From the NCBI GenBank assembly GCA_002343685.1, contig DDRS01000034.1, positions 115,223-179,222 on the forward strand: a stretch of 64,000 bases of DNA. Reading direction: 5' to 3'. Both the position numbers and the translations under genes were made by a program. Positions within the stretch are counted from its first letter, which is position 1. The number at the start of each line of letters is the position of its first letter. Origin of the DNA: Thiobacillus denitrificans (lineage in GTDB: Bacteria; Pseudomonadota; Gammaproteobacteria; Burkholderiales; Thiobacillaceae). Below the pieces are notes generated by a model. It was not told where the DNA came from and searched no databases. It saw nothing but the letters and a program-made list of their open reading frames with translations. Of this stretch, positions 28,046 to 35,920 are shown one piece after another.

Positions 28046-28185
28046 CAGCCGCGACCTCCCTTGCCACCGCCCGATGTGGACATCCGGCGCCCCTCGCGGC
28101 CGGTCGCATCCCGCAAGCGGGATCCCTGCTCCCTGCTCGGATCGACCATGCCCACGAAATGGACGGATTTGATGGCGTGTTTCAT
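28045..28185 (-). CDS. Micro-ORF between murG and murC, partial duplicate of the murC start
   Basis: 46 codons. Its first 38 nt repeat the start of murC with six mismatches, mostly silent or conservative, so the peptide begins MKHAIKSVHFVGM like MurC (MKHAVKHIHFVGI) and then diverges into a Gly/Arg-rich sequence. It is coupled at both ends: ATG within the murG stop (ATGA), TGA sharing a base with the murC ATG (TGATG). The middle holds a palindrome, ATCCCGC-TT-GCGGGAT. In most relatives murG abuts murC directly, so this looks like an insertion with duplication of the junction. It may be a remnant or a translated spacer; no function can be assigned. Confidence 0.55.
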   Translation of the reverse strand: MKHAIKSVHFVGMVDPSREQGSRLRDATGREGRRMSTSGGGKGGRG

Positions 28186-29273
28186 TTGGCAAGTGCCTCG
28201 CAAATATCGGCGACGCGAGCCGTCGCATCGGGCTTGGCCAGTTGCCGGGCCTTGTCCGACATGACGGCGAGCGTCGCGCGGTCGAGGCTTCCGATCAGTG
28301 CGGCCAGTTTTTCCGCACTCAGGTCCTTTTGTTGCATCAGCCAGGCCGCGCCGGCCTCGCTGAGGAATTCGGCGTTGCCCGTCTGGTGGTCGTCCACCGC
28401 AAAGGGGAAGGGCACCAGCACCGCGGGTACGCCGGCACAAGCCAGTTCGGCCACGGTCATCGCACCGGCACGGCAGATGGCGAAATCGCAGTCGCGGTAG
28501 GCGGCTGCCATGTCCTCGATGTAATCGCGCACCTCGGCCTCGACGCCGGCGGCGGCATAGTTCGCACGCAGCGCGTCCAGGTGCTGACGGCCGGACTGAT
28601 GGACGACATGCGGGCGCTGGTCCGCAGGCAGCAGGGCCAACGCCTGCGGGACCCGTTCGTTCAGGGCCTGGGCGCCGAGGCTGCCGCCGACCACCAGCAG
28701 GCGCAGCGGTCCGCTGTGCGCCATCGGCGTGGCGGCGGCAATGTCGGTGCGCACCGGGTTACCCACCCACTCGGTCGTCACACGACGACATGGGATCGGT
28801 TTGTCGTGCGCATGAGTGAACACCTTGGGAAAAGCCGTCAGCACACGGTCTGCAAGACAAGCCAGCATGCGGTTGGTAAGACCGCCGATCGAATTCTGTT
28901 CGTGAATGACCAGGGGCCGGTTGAGCAGGCTCGCCATCACGCCGCCGGGGAAAGCGGTATAGCCGCCCATGCCAAGCACGACATCAGGGCGGCGCTTGAG
29001 GATGGCGACGAGGCTCTGCCAGAAGGCGACCAGCAGGGTGGCCGGCAACAGCAGCTTTTTCAGCAGGCCCTTGCCACGCACGCCCCCCATGCTGACCCAC
29101 ACCATGTCGATGCCCGCCGCCGGAACTACGCGCGCTTCCAGCCCGGCGCGCGTACCAAGCCAGAATACCTCCCAGCCGCGCGCGCGCAGCGCGTCGGCCA
29201 CCGCAAGCGCCGGGTAGACGTGACCGCCGGTGCCGCCGGCCATGACCATGAGCGTACGGTTCAGGGCGGCCAT
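28182..29273 (-). CDS. murG: UDP-GlcNAc:lipid I N-acetylglucosaminyltransferase MurG
   Basis: 363 aa. GT-B transferase making lipid II at the inner face of the membrane. Motifs: LMVMAGGTGGHVYPALAVADAL, VLGMGGYTAFPGGVMA, HEQNSIGGLTNRML, VVGGSLGAQALNE, and CRAGAMTVAELACAGVPAVLVPFPFAVDDHQTGNAEFL. ATG 29273 shares a base with the ftsW stop (TGATG). The frame continues open upstream inside ftsW, which is not a fusion. Confidence 0.97.
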   Translation of the reverse strand: MAALNRTLMVMAGGTGGHVYPALAVADALRARGWEVFWLGTRAGLEARVVPAAGIDMVWVSMGGVRGKGLLKKLLLPATLLVAFWQSLVAILKRRPDVVLGMGGYTAFPGGVMASLLNRPLVIHEQNSIGGLTNRMLACLADRVLTAFPKVFTHAHDKPIPCRRVTTEWVGNPVRTDIAAATPMAHSGPLRLLVVGGSLGAQALNERVPQALALLPADQRPHVVHQSGRQHLDALRANYAAAGVEAEVRDYIEDMAAAYRDCDFAICRAGAMTVAELACAGVPAVLVPFPFAVDDHQTGNAEFLSEAGAAWLMQQKDLSAEKLAALIGSLDRATLAVMSDKARQLAKPDATARVADICEALAK

Positions 29274-30430
29274 CAGAAGGTTTTCCCCCGCATCATCTGG
29301 CGGTGTTCCCAGTCGATGCGCAACAGGATGGCGACCGCCAGGCAGTTGGCGATGATGCCGCTGCCGCCGAACGACAGGAAAGGCAGCGTGAGGCCCTTGG
29401 TGGGCAGGAGGCCGACGTTCACGCCCATGTTGATGAGCGCCTGCACGCCGATCCATATCCCGATACCCTGCGCCACCAGCGCGCAGAAATTGCGCTCGAG
29501 CTGGGCTGCACGGTGGCCGATCAGGAAGGCCTTGACGATGAGCCAGCCAAACAGACCGATTACCACGGCGACGCCGACGAAACCGAACTCCTCGGCGATC
29601 ACCGCCATCAGGAAATCGGTGTGCGCCTCCGGCAGGTAGAACAGTTTTTCGATGCTGCCGCCCAGGCCCAGGCCCAGCCACTCGCCACGACCGAAGGCGA
29701 TCAGAGCGTGCGACAGCTGGTAACCCTTGCCATACGGGTCGGCGAACGGATCCATGAAGCCGAGCACTCGCTGCAGGCGATACGGCGAGGTCAGGATCAG
29801 GAGGGCAAACCCGATCAGCAGCACGACCACCAGTCCGGCGAATACCTTCCAGTTGAGGCCACCGAGAAACAGAATGCCCATGGCGATCGAGACGATGACG
29901 ACGAAGGCGCCGAAATCCGGCTCGCGCAGCAGCAGGGCACCGGCCAGCATCATCACCGCGGCCATCGGCAGAAACCCCTTCTTGAAGTCATGCATGAAGG
30001 CGGCCTTGCGCGTGGTGTAGTCGGCCGCATACAACACGGCAAGGAACTTCATCAGTTCCGAAGGCTGCAGATTGGCAAAACCGAGCGGAATCCAGCGCCG
30101 GCTGCCGTTGACCTCTCGACCGATATGCGGGATCAGCACGACCACCAGCAACAGCAGGCCGGCCAGAAAGAGATAGGGAGCCGCCTGCTGCCACACTCGC
30201 ATCGGCACCCGGAATGCGGCAATGCCGACCCCGACGCCCATGGCGATGAAGATGCCCTGCCGCAGCAGGTAGTACTCGCCATTGTGGTGGGTATAGCGAG
30301 CGGCTTCGGCGATCGCAATCGACGCAGAATAGACCATCACCAGGCCGATCGCCAGCAGGCCCATGGCCAGCCACAACAGGCTGAAATCGAGCTCGGCACT
30401 GGGTTTGGGCGCGCGCGCGGCATAGAGCAT
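29273..30430 (-). CDS. ftsW: Lipid II polymerase / SEDS protein FtsW
   Basis: 385 aa, ten membrane helices. SEDS glycosyltransferase that works with FtsI at the septum. Motifs: ASIAIAEAARY near helix 1-2, RRWIPLGFANLQPSELMKF, REPDFGAFVVI, and LPTKGLTLPFLSFGGSGIIANCLAVAILLRI at the C-terminal end. ATG 30430 shares a base with the murD stop. Confidence 0.97.
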   Translation of the reverse strand: MLYAARAPKPSAELDFSLLWLAMGLLAIGLVMVYSASIAIAEAARYTHHNGEYYLLRQGIFIAMGVGVGIAAFRVPMRVWQQAAPYLFLAGLLLLVVVLIPHIGREVNGSRRWIPLGFANLQPSELMKFLAVLYAADYTTRKAAFMHDFKKGFLPMAAVMMLAGALLLREPDFGAFVVIVSIAMGILFLGGLNWKVFAGLVVVLLIGFALLILTSPYRLQRVLGFMDPFADPYGKGYQLSHALIAFGRGEWLGLGLGGSIEKLFYLPEAHTDFLMAVIAEEFGFVGVAVVIGLFGWLIVKAFLIGHRAAQLERNFCALVAQGIGIWIGVQALINMGVNVGLLPTKGLTLPFLSFGGSGIIANCLAVAILLRIDWEHRQMMRGKTF

Positions 30431-31854
30431 CAGTTCGCCGCCCTTTCAGCCGCCAGCTTGTTCACAGCGGCGGCGAACACTTCGGCGCGATGAACGTAGT
30501 TGCGGAACATATCGAAGCTGGCGCAGGCAGGCGACAGCAGGACGGCATCGCCGGGATGGGCGAGGCGCTGCGCCTGGCCTACCGCATCGGCAAGACTCGT
30601 GGCCGCATAAACGTCGACGCCGCAGCCTGCGATGGCGGCATCGATCAGCGAGGCGTCGCGCCCGATCAGCACCACGGCCCGGGCATTGGCTTCCACGGCC
30701 GCCTTGAGCGGGCTGAAATCCTGCCCCTTACCGTCGCCGCCCAGGATCACCACCGCCTTGCGATTGCCCATGCCATACAGCGCGGCCTCGGTGGCGCCGA
30801 CATTGGTGCCTTTCGAGTCGTCGTAGTAGGTCACCCCCTCAATCTCGGCGACCTTTTCCACTCGGTGCGGCAGCCCCTTGAAATGCAACAGACCGCGCAA
30901 CAAGGCCTCCATCGGTAAATCCAGCGCGCGAGTCAGCGCCAGGGCCGCCAGCGCATTGGCCGCGTTGTGCAGCCCGGCCACCGGCAGCGCGGACAAGGGC
31001 ATCAGCATGTCGCCGCCCAGGCAGAGCTCGTCCTCGCACAAACCGAAGTTCTCGCCCTTCGGGCAGCGATCCAGACCGAAGCTGACCACATGACGGCCGG
31101 GTCGTGCCATGGCGAGGCTGCGTGCATCGTCGCGGTTCACCACCTGCACGCCATCGCCGCCATAGATGCGTGCCTTGGCAGCGGCGTAGGCGTCCATGTC
31201 GGGATAGCGATCCATGTGGTCTTCCGACACGTTGAGCACCGTGGCGGCATCGGCGTTGAGGCTGGTGGTCGTCTCGAGCTGGAAGCTCGACAATTCCAGC
31301 ACCCACACCTGGGGCGCAGGGGCCATGCCCTGTTCGATTTCGACCAGCGCATCCAGCACCGGCAGGCCGATATTGCCGGCCACGCAAGTAGTCAGTCCAG
31401 CCGTGCGGCACATGTCGCCGCACATCGAGGTGACGGTGCTCTTGCCGTTGCTGCCGGTGATGGCGATCACCCGCATCGGGCCGCTGGAATCGGCCGACGC
31501 GGCACGCTCGATATTGAGTGCATGGATCGCGCGGGCGAACAGTTCCACATCACCCACCACCTCGACGCCTGCAGCGACGGCACGCGCGACGGCCGGTTCG
31601 GCCAGCGGCACACCCGGGCTGAGCACCAGCATGTCGGCCGCCAGTAGGCGGGCATCGTCGAACGGACCGGTGAAGAGCGGCACCTGCGGCAGCCATTCCG
31701 CCAGGCGCGCAGCATGCGGCGGCGTCGCGCGGCTGTCGGCCACGCTCACCTGCGCGCCGCGCGCCGCCAGCCAGCGGGTGCATGACAGCCCGGTGTCGCC
31801 GAGGCCGAGCACCAGGATCTGCTTGCCGGAAAGATTCAGGCTGTCGTAGTTCAT
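30430..31854 (-). CDS. murD: UDP-N-acetylmuramoylalanine--D-glutamate ligase MurD
   Basis: 474 aa. Motifs: ILVLGLGDTGLSCTRWL, VIAITGSNGKSTVTSM (P-loop), LNVSEDHMDRYPDM, YYDDSKGTNVGATEAAL, and LLSPACASFDMFRNYVHR near the end. Adds D-Glu to UDP-MurNAc-L-Ala. ATG 31854 overlaps the mraY stop by 4 nt (ATGA). The frame is open far upstream through mraY but with no homology. Confidence 0.97.
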   Translation of the reverse strand: MNYDSLNLSGKQILVLGLGDTGLSCTRWLAARGAQVSVADSRATPPHAARLAEWLPQVPLFTGPFDDARLLAADMLVLSPGVPLAEPAVARAVAAGVEVVGDVELFARAIHALNIERAASADSSGPMRVIAITGSNGKSTVTSMCGDMCRTAGLTTCVAGNIGLPVLDALVEIEQGMAPAPQVWVLELSSFQLETTTSLNADAATVLNVSEDHMDRYPDMDAYAAAKARIYGGDGVQVVNRDDARSLAMARPGRHVVSFGLDRCPKGENFGLCEDELCLGGDMLMPLSALPVAGLHNAANALAALALTRALDLPMEALLRGLLHFKGLPHRVEKVAEIEGVTYYDDSKGTNVGATEAALYGMGNRKAVVILGGDGKGQDFSPLKAAVEANARAVVLIGRDASLIDAAIAGCGVDVYAATSLADAVGQAQRLAHPGDAVLLSPACASFDMFRNYVHRAEVFAAAVNKLAAERAAN

Positions 31855-32936
31855 CTCAGCTTCAGGCTCGACAGACCGATCAGTACCAACATCATGCTGA
31901 TGATCCAGAATCGCACGACCACCTGATTTTCCTTCCAGCCTTTCAGCTCGTAGTGATGGTGGATCGGCGCCATGCGGAACACGCGTTTGCCGGTGAGCTT
32001 GAACGAGGCGACCTGTACCATGACCGACAGGGTTTCCACCACGAACACGCCGCACATGATGAAGAGGATGATCTCCTGCCGCACGATGACGGCGACCACG
32101 CCGAGGGCGGCACCCAGCGCCAGCGCACCGACGTCGCCCATGAACACTTCCGCCGGATAGGCGTTGAACCACAGGAAGGCCAGTCCCGCACCCGCCATCG
32201 CCGAACAGAACACCGCGAGCTCGCCCGCACCGGGCACGTGCGGCAGGCCGAGGTATTTCGAGAACACCGCGTTGCCCGCGACATAGGCAAAGATCGCCAG
32301 GGCGGATGCCACCATCACGGTCGGCAGGATCGCCAGGCCATCGAGGCCGTCGGTCAGGTTGACCGCATTGCTGGAGCCGACGATGACGAAATAGGTCAGC
32401 GCGATGAAGCCCGCCGCCGACAACGGAACCGTGGCGTGCTTGAGAAAGGGAATGATGAGTTCGGTGTGCGCCGGCAGGCTGGCGCTGTGCCACAGATAGG
32501 CCGCGACCGCGAGGCCGATCACCGACTGCCAGAAGTATTTCCAGCGCGAAGGCAGGCCGCGCGAGTTCTTCTCGACAACCTTGCGCCAGTCGTCGACCCA
32601 GCCGATGACGCCGAAGCCCAGCAGGGTGAGCAAGGCCACCCAGACATAATCGTTGGACAGATCCGCCCACAGCAGCGTGGTCACGCTGACCGAGACCAGG
32701 ATCAGCGCGCCGCCCATGGTCGGCGTGCCGGCCTTGACCAGATGGGTTTGCGGGCCGTCGCTGCGCACCGACTGGCCGATTTTCAGCGCAGTGAGCTTGC
32801 GGATCACGGCCGGGCCGACGATGAAGGAGATCGTCAGCGCGGTGAGCGTGGCCAGCACGGCGCGCAGCGTCAGGTAATTGAAGACGTTGAATGCCCGAAC
32901 GTCCTGGCCCAGATGCTGAAACAGCCACAGGAGCAT
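31851..32936 (-). CDS. mraY: Phospho-N-acetylmuramoyl-pentapeptide transferase MraY
   Basis: 361 aa, ten membrane helices. Makes lipid I from UDP-MurNAc-pentapeptide and undecaprenyl phosphate. Motifs: KAGTPTMGGALIL, the DDW and NLTDGLDGLA aspartates, FMGDVGALALGAALG, and the HHHYE loop (MAPIHHHYELKGWKE). Follows murF with a 1-nt gap. Confidence 0.98.
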   Translation of the reverse strand: MLLWLFQHLGQDVRAFNVFNYLTLRAVLATLTALTISFIVGPAVIRKLTALKIGQSVRSDGPQTHLVKAGTPTMGGALILVSVSVTTLLWADLSNDYVWVALLTLLGFGVIGWVDDWRKVVEKNSRGLPSRWKYFWQSVIGLAVAAYLWHSASLPAHTELIIPFLKHATVPLSAAGFIALTYFVIVGSSNAVNLTDGLDGLAILPTVMVASALAIFAYVAGNAVFSKYLGLPHVPGAGELAVFCSAMAGAGLAFLWFNAYPAEVFMGDVGALALGAALGVVAVIVRQEIILFIMCGVFVVETLSVMVQVASFKLTGKRVFRMAPIHHHYELKGWKENQVVVRFWIISMMLVLIGLSSLKLR

Positions 32937-32937
32937 G

Positions 32938-34320
32938 TCAGTGTCCCTCGTGCCCCGGCTGCGAAGGTGCCGGGTCTTCCATAAAACTGTTGACCACGCG
33001 TTCCATCTGCATGAAACGCGAGCCTTTCACCAGAACAGTGGTGTCGGGCATGAGTGCGTTTTCGAGTTCGGCAAGCAGTTCCTGGATACGTTCGAAATGC
33101 ATTGCACCGGCGCCGAAGGCCCCGACGGTTTCCTTCGTCAGTTCGCCCAGCGCCAGCAATCTGTCCACCCCCGCCACGCGCGCCGCCTGCCCGATCTGAG
33201 CGTGCATCGCCGCGGCGTCGCTGCCCAGTTCGCCCATGTCGCCCAGCACCAGCACTTTCTTGCCGGCCTGCTGCGCCAGCACAGCCAATGCGGCCTTAAC
33301 CGAATCGGGATTGGCGTTGTAGGTGTCGTCGATGAAGGTGCTGCCGTGCAGTGCGGGCTTCTTCTGCAGGCGCCCCTTGACGCCGCCGAATCCCGACAGC
33401 CCGGCGACGATGCTGCGGTGGCTGATGTCGAGTGCAAAGGCGGCGGCCGCCGCGGCGAGCGCATTCATCGCGTTGTGCTCGCCCGGCACCTGCAGGGCGA
33501 CGTCCAGGGTCGCATTGGGCAGCGTGAGGGTCAGCGCCGAGCCGAAGTCGCCGGGCTGGTAGTGCCCGCGTACGGCTGCCGGCTGGCGAAGACCGAAATC
33601 AATCACGCAGCGGCGTGCATTGGCTTCGCGCCACAGCCCGGCATGCGGGTCGTCAGCGTTGAACACCGCGATGCCCGTGTCCGATAGGCCATTGAATATT
33701 TCGCCCTTGGCGCGGGCGATATTCTCGATCGACCCGAGAAAGCCGATGTGCGCGGACAGCGCATTGTTGACCACCGCCACATCGGGTCTGGCCAGACGGG
33801 TCAGGTAATCGATTTCGCCCGCATGGTTCATGCCCATTTCCAGTACGGCGTATTGATGTGTCTCGCGCAGGCGCAGCAGCATCAGCGGCAGGCCGATGTC
33901 GTTGTTGAGATTGCCTTCGGTACGGAGCACGGCGGTATCCGATCCGGCTTCCGCCCGCAGGATCGCCGCCAACATTTCCTTGACCGTGGTCTTGCCGTTG
34001 CTGCCGGTGATGGCGACAACCGGAACGGCGAAGCGCTGGCGCCAGGCGGCCGCCAGCCTGCCCAATGCCAGGCGGGTATCGTCGACACGGATGGTGGCGG
34101 TCACATCGGGTGCCTGAGCCGGGTCGAGCACCACGCCGACCGCACCCTGCCCCAGGGCCTGGGCGGCAAACCTGCCGCCATCGAATTTCTCGCCGCGCAA
34201 CGCGATGAAGAGATCGCCCGGCCGGATCGTCCGGCTGTCGGTGGAGATGCGCAGCACCTCGGCATCCTCACCCGCAAACGGTACGCCCAGCATGGCGGCG
34301 GCTTCGGAAAGACGCATCAT
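32938..34320 (-). CDS. murF: UDP-N-acetylmuramoyl-tripeptide--D-Ala-D-Ala ligase MurF
   Basis: 460 aa. Motifs: ISTDSRTIRPGDLFIALRGEKFDG, VVAITGSNGKTTVKEML, LRTEGNLNNDIGLPLMLL, NALSAHIGFLG and FIDDTYNANPDSVKAAL. Start taken at the first of two tandem ATGs (34320), which shares a base with the TGA of the micro-ORF at 34317-34418; GGAGG is 8 nt upstream. Confidence 0.97.
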   Translation of the reverse strand: MMRLSEAAAMLGVPFAGEDAEVLRISTDSRTIRPGDLFIALRGEKFDGGRFAAQALGQGAVGVVLDPAQAPDVTATIRVDDTRLALGRLAAAWRQRFAVPVVAITGSNGKTTVKEMLAAILRAEAGSDTAVLRTEGNLNNDIGLPLMLLRLRETHQYAVLEMGMNHAGEIDYLTRLARPDVAVVNNALSAHIGFLGSIENIARAKGEIFNGLSDTGIAVFNADDPHAGLWREANARRCVIDFGLRQPAAVRGHYQPGDFGSALTLTLPNATLDVALQVPGEHNAMNALAAAAAAFALDISHRSIVAGLSGFGGVKGRLQKKPALHGSTFIDDTYNANPDSVKAALAVLAQQAGKKVLVLGDMGELGSDAAAMHAQIGQAARVAGVDRLLALGELTKETVGAFGAGAMHFERIQELLAELENALMPDTTVLVKGSRFMQMERVVNSFMEDPAPSQPGHEGH

Positions 34321-34332
34321 GTCCACGCCTCC
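34317..34332. repeat. 16-bp direct repeat, murF-proximal copy
   Basis: TCATGTCCACGCCTCC on the plus strand, identical to 34415-34430. On the coding strand it holds GGAGG and the ATGA stop/start junction. Confidence 0.9.
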
Positions 34333-34418
34333 GTCAGGTTTGCCCCATAGCCGATTGCAGCACGTCGGCGCAGGTGGCCATTCGCGGTGCTCGCAACTGC
34401 GCAGGCTCGGTCGCTCAT
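34317..34418 (-). CDS. Micro-ORF between murE and murF, bounded by a 16-bp direct repeat
   Basis: 33 codons. Its ATG overlaps the murE stop (ATGA) and its own TGA overlaps the murF ATG (TGATG). The last codons (EAWT, stop) repeat the end of murE (LEAWT, stop) because both ends carry the identical 16-bp sequence GGAGGCGTGGACATGA, including a ribosome binding site. The peptide (starts MSDRACAVASTANG, Arg/Ala-rich middle) matches nothing I know. It is arranged like the 46-codon ORF at the murG/murC junction. It may be an insertion that duplicated the junction; perfect coupling at both ends would keep murF translation linked to murE. Confidence 0.55.
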   Translation of the reverse strand: MSDRACAVASTANGHLRRRAAIGYGANLTEAWT

Positions 34419-34430
34419 GTCCACGCCTCC
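34415..34430. repeat. 16-bp direct repeat, murE-proximal copy
   Basis: Identical to 34317-34332; the start-to-start distance is 98 bp, so 82 bp lie between the copies. This copy spans the last codons and stop of murE. Confidence 0.9.
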
Positions 34431-35920
34431 AGTGCCTTCTTCGCCACGGCCACGTCGGAGAACGGCAGGCGCTCGCCCGCAACTTCCTGGTAGTCCTCAT
34501 GGCCCTTGCCGGCGATCAGCACTACATCGCCTTGATGCGCACCGCCGATGGCCTCGAAGATGGCGCGCGCGCGGTCGGGCTCGATGTGCGGCTTGCCGCT
34601 CATCCCGGCGAGAATGTCTTGAATGATGTGATGCGGGTCTTCGTTGCGCGGGTTGTCGCTGGTGACCCAGATCTCATCCGCGCCTTTGGCGGTGGCCTGC
34701 CCCATCAACGGACGCTTGCCCTTGTCGCGATTGCCGCCGCAGCCGAAGACGCAAATCAGGCGCCCGCCGCCGGCGATTTCACGCAGCGTGGCCAGCACTT
34801 TTTCCAGCGCATCGGGCGTATGGGCATAATCCACGACCACCAGAGGATGCACATCGCCACCAAGCGTCTGCATCCGTCCCGGCGGCGGCGTGACATGGGC
34901 CAATGCCTGGCAGGCATCGTCCAGCTTCACGTCCGAAACCAGCAAGGTGGTGAGCACGGCCAGCAGGTTGGCTGCATTGAAACGCCCCAGCAGTGGCACA
35001 TCGAACTCGGCATTGCCCCAGTCGGTATGAACCCGCAGGTGCACGCCAGCCTGGGATAGTTGCAATTTTTCCGCTACCACCGCACCGCGCTGGAATCCGT
35101 ATCCTGCGACGCGCGCGGGCCGGGTTTCGCTTTCCAGCCGCCGCCCGAACTCGTCGTCGACGTTGACCACGACCCATTGCAGCCCGGGCCAGCTGAACAG
35201 CCGGGCCTTGGCGTCGGCATAGTTCTCCATGCTGCCGTGGTAATCGAGGTGGTCGCGCGACAGATTGGTCAGCACGGCGACATTGAAGCGTGTGCCGTTG
35301 ACACGGCCCTGCGCGAGCCCGTGCGACGAGACTTCCATTGCACAGGCGACCGCGCCCTGCTGCCGGTACGCCGCAAGGCGCTGCTGCAATTCGATGGCGT
35401 CGGGCGTGGTGTTGAGTGCGGGTGTCAGCGTGCCAGGCTTGCCTCCGACAGGCGGAAAGCCGTTGCCGACGGTGCCGACGACGGCCGCCTTGCGCCCCAG
35501 TTGCGTGAAGGCTTGTGCCACCCAGTGCGCCACCGAGGTCTTGCCGTTGGTGCCGGTGACGCCGACCATGTGCAGCGCGCGCGAAGGCTCGCCGTACACG
35601 TGCGCGGCGATTTCGCCGATGCGGGTCTTCAGACCGACCACGCCGGCGTTGGGGATGTCCAGTGCCGGATCCCACTGGTAATGGTCCGCTTCCCACAACA
35701 CGCCGTCGACACGCCGAGCCACGGCTTGCGCGATGAAATCACGTCCGTCGCGCGCCTCGCCGGGATAAGCGGCGAACACGGTGCCAGGCATGGCCTTGCG
35801 GCTGTCGCTGGTGAGTTCGCCGACGGCGATCCCGAGCCGCTCCAGAATATGCGGCACCGTCTCGTGGATAGCCTGGGATGCGGCCAGGCCGGAAACGGGA
35901 TGCGAGCCGGCCGTCGCCAT
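34415..35920 (-). CDS. murE: UDP-MurNAc-L-Ala-D-Glu--2,6-diaminopimelate ligase MurE
   Basis: 501 aa. Motifs: LTSDSRKAMPGTVFAAYPG, MVGVTGTNGKTSVAHW (P-loop), NLSRDHLDYHG and the DNPR signature (TSDNPRNEDP) that marks meso-diaminopimelate as substrate. ATG 35920 shares a base with the ftsI stop and has AAGGGGGG upstream; a GTG at 35923 is possible. It ends KKALEAWT with the stop overlapping the micro-ORF start. Confidence 0.97.
   Translation of the reverse strand: MATAGSHPVSGLAASQAIHETVPHILERLGIAVGELTSDSRKAMPGTVFAAYPGEARDGRDFIAQAVARRVDGVLWEADHYQWDPALDIPNAGVVGLKTRIGEIAAHVYGEPSRALHMVGVTGTNGKTSVAHWVAQAFTQLGRKAAVVGTVGNGFPPVGGKPGTLTPALNTTPDAIELQQRLAAYRQQGAVACAMEVSSHGLAQGRVNGTRFNVAVLTNLSRDHLDYHGSMENYADAKARLFSWPGLQWVVVNVDDEFGRRLESETRPARVAGYGFQRGAVVAEKLQLSQAGVHLRVHTDWGNAEFDVPLLGRFNAANLLAVLTTLLVSDVKLDDACQALAHVTPPPGRMQTLGGDVHPLVVVDYAHTPDALEKVLATLREIAGGGRLICVFGCGGNRDKGKRPLMGQATAKGADEIWVTSDNPRNEDPHHIIQDILAGMSGKPHIEPDRARAIFEAIGGAHQGDVVLIAGKGHEDYQEVAGERLPFSDVAVAKKALEAWT

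Noticed and set aside
28186..28440. Extension of the 46-codon murG/murC frame upstream into murG
   Set aside because: The extension is antisequence-like Arg/Gly-rich reading within the murG coding region, while the ATG at 28185 overlaps the murG stop and begins the murC-like stretch.
30430..32928. Apparent long fusion protein of MurD with upstream sequence
   Set aside because: The upstream part is mraY read in the wrong frame; murD has a clear start at 31854 overlapping the mraY stop.
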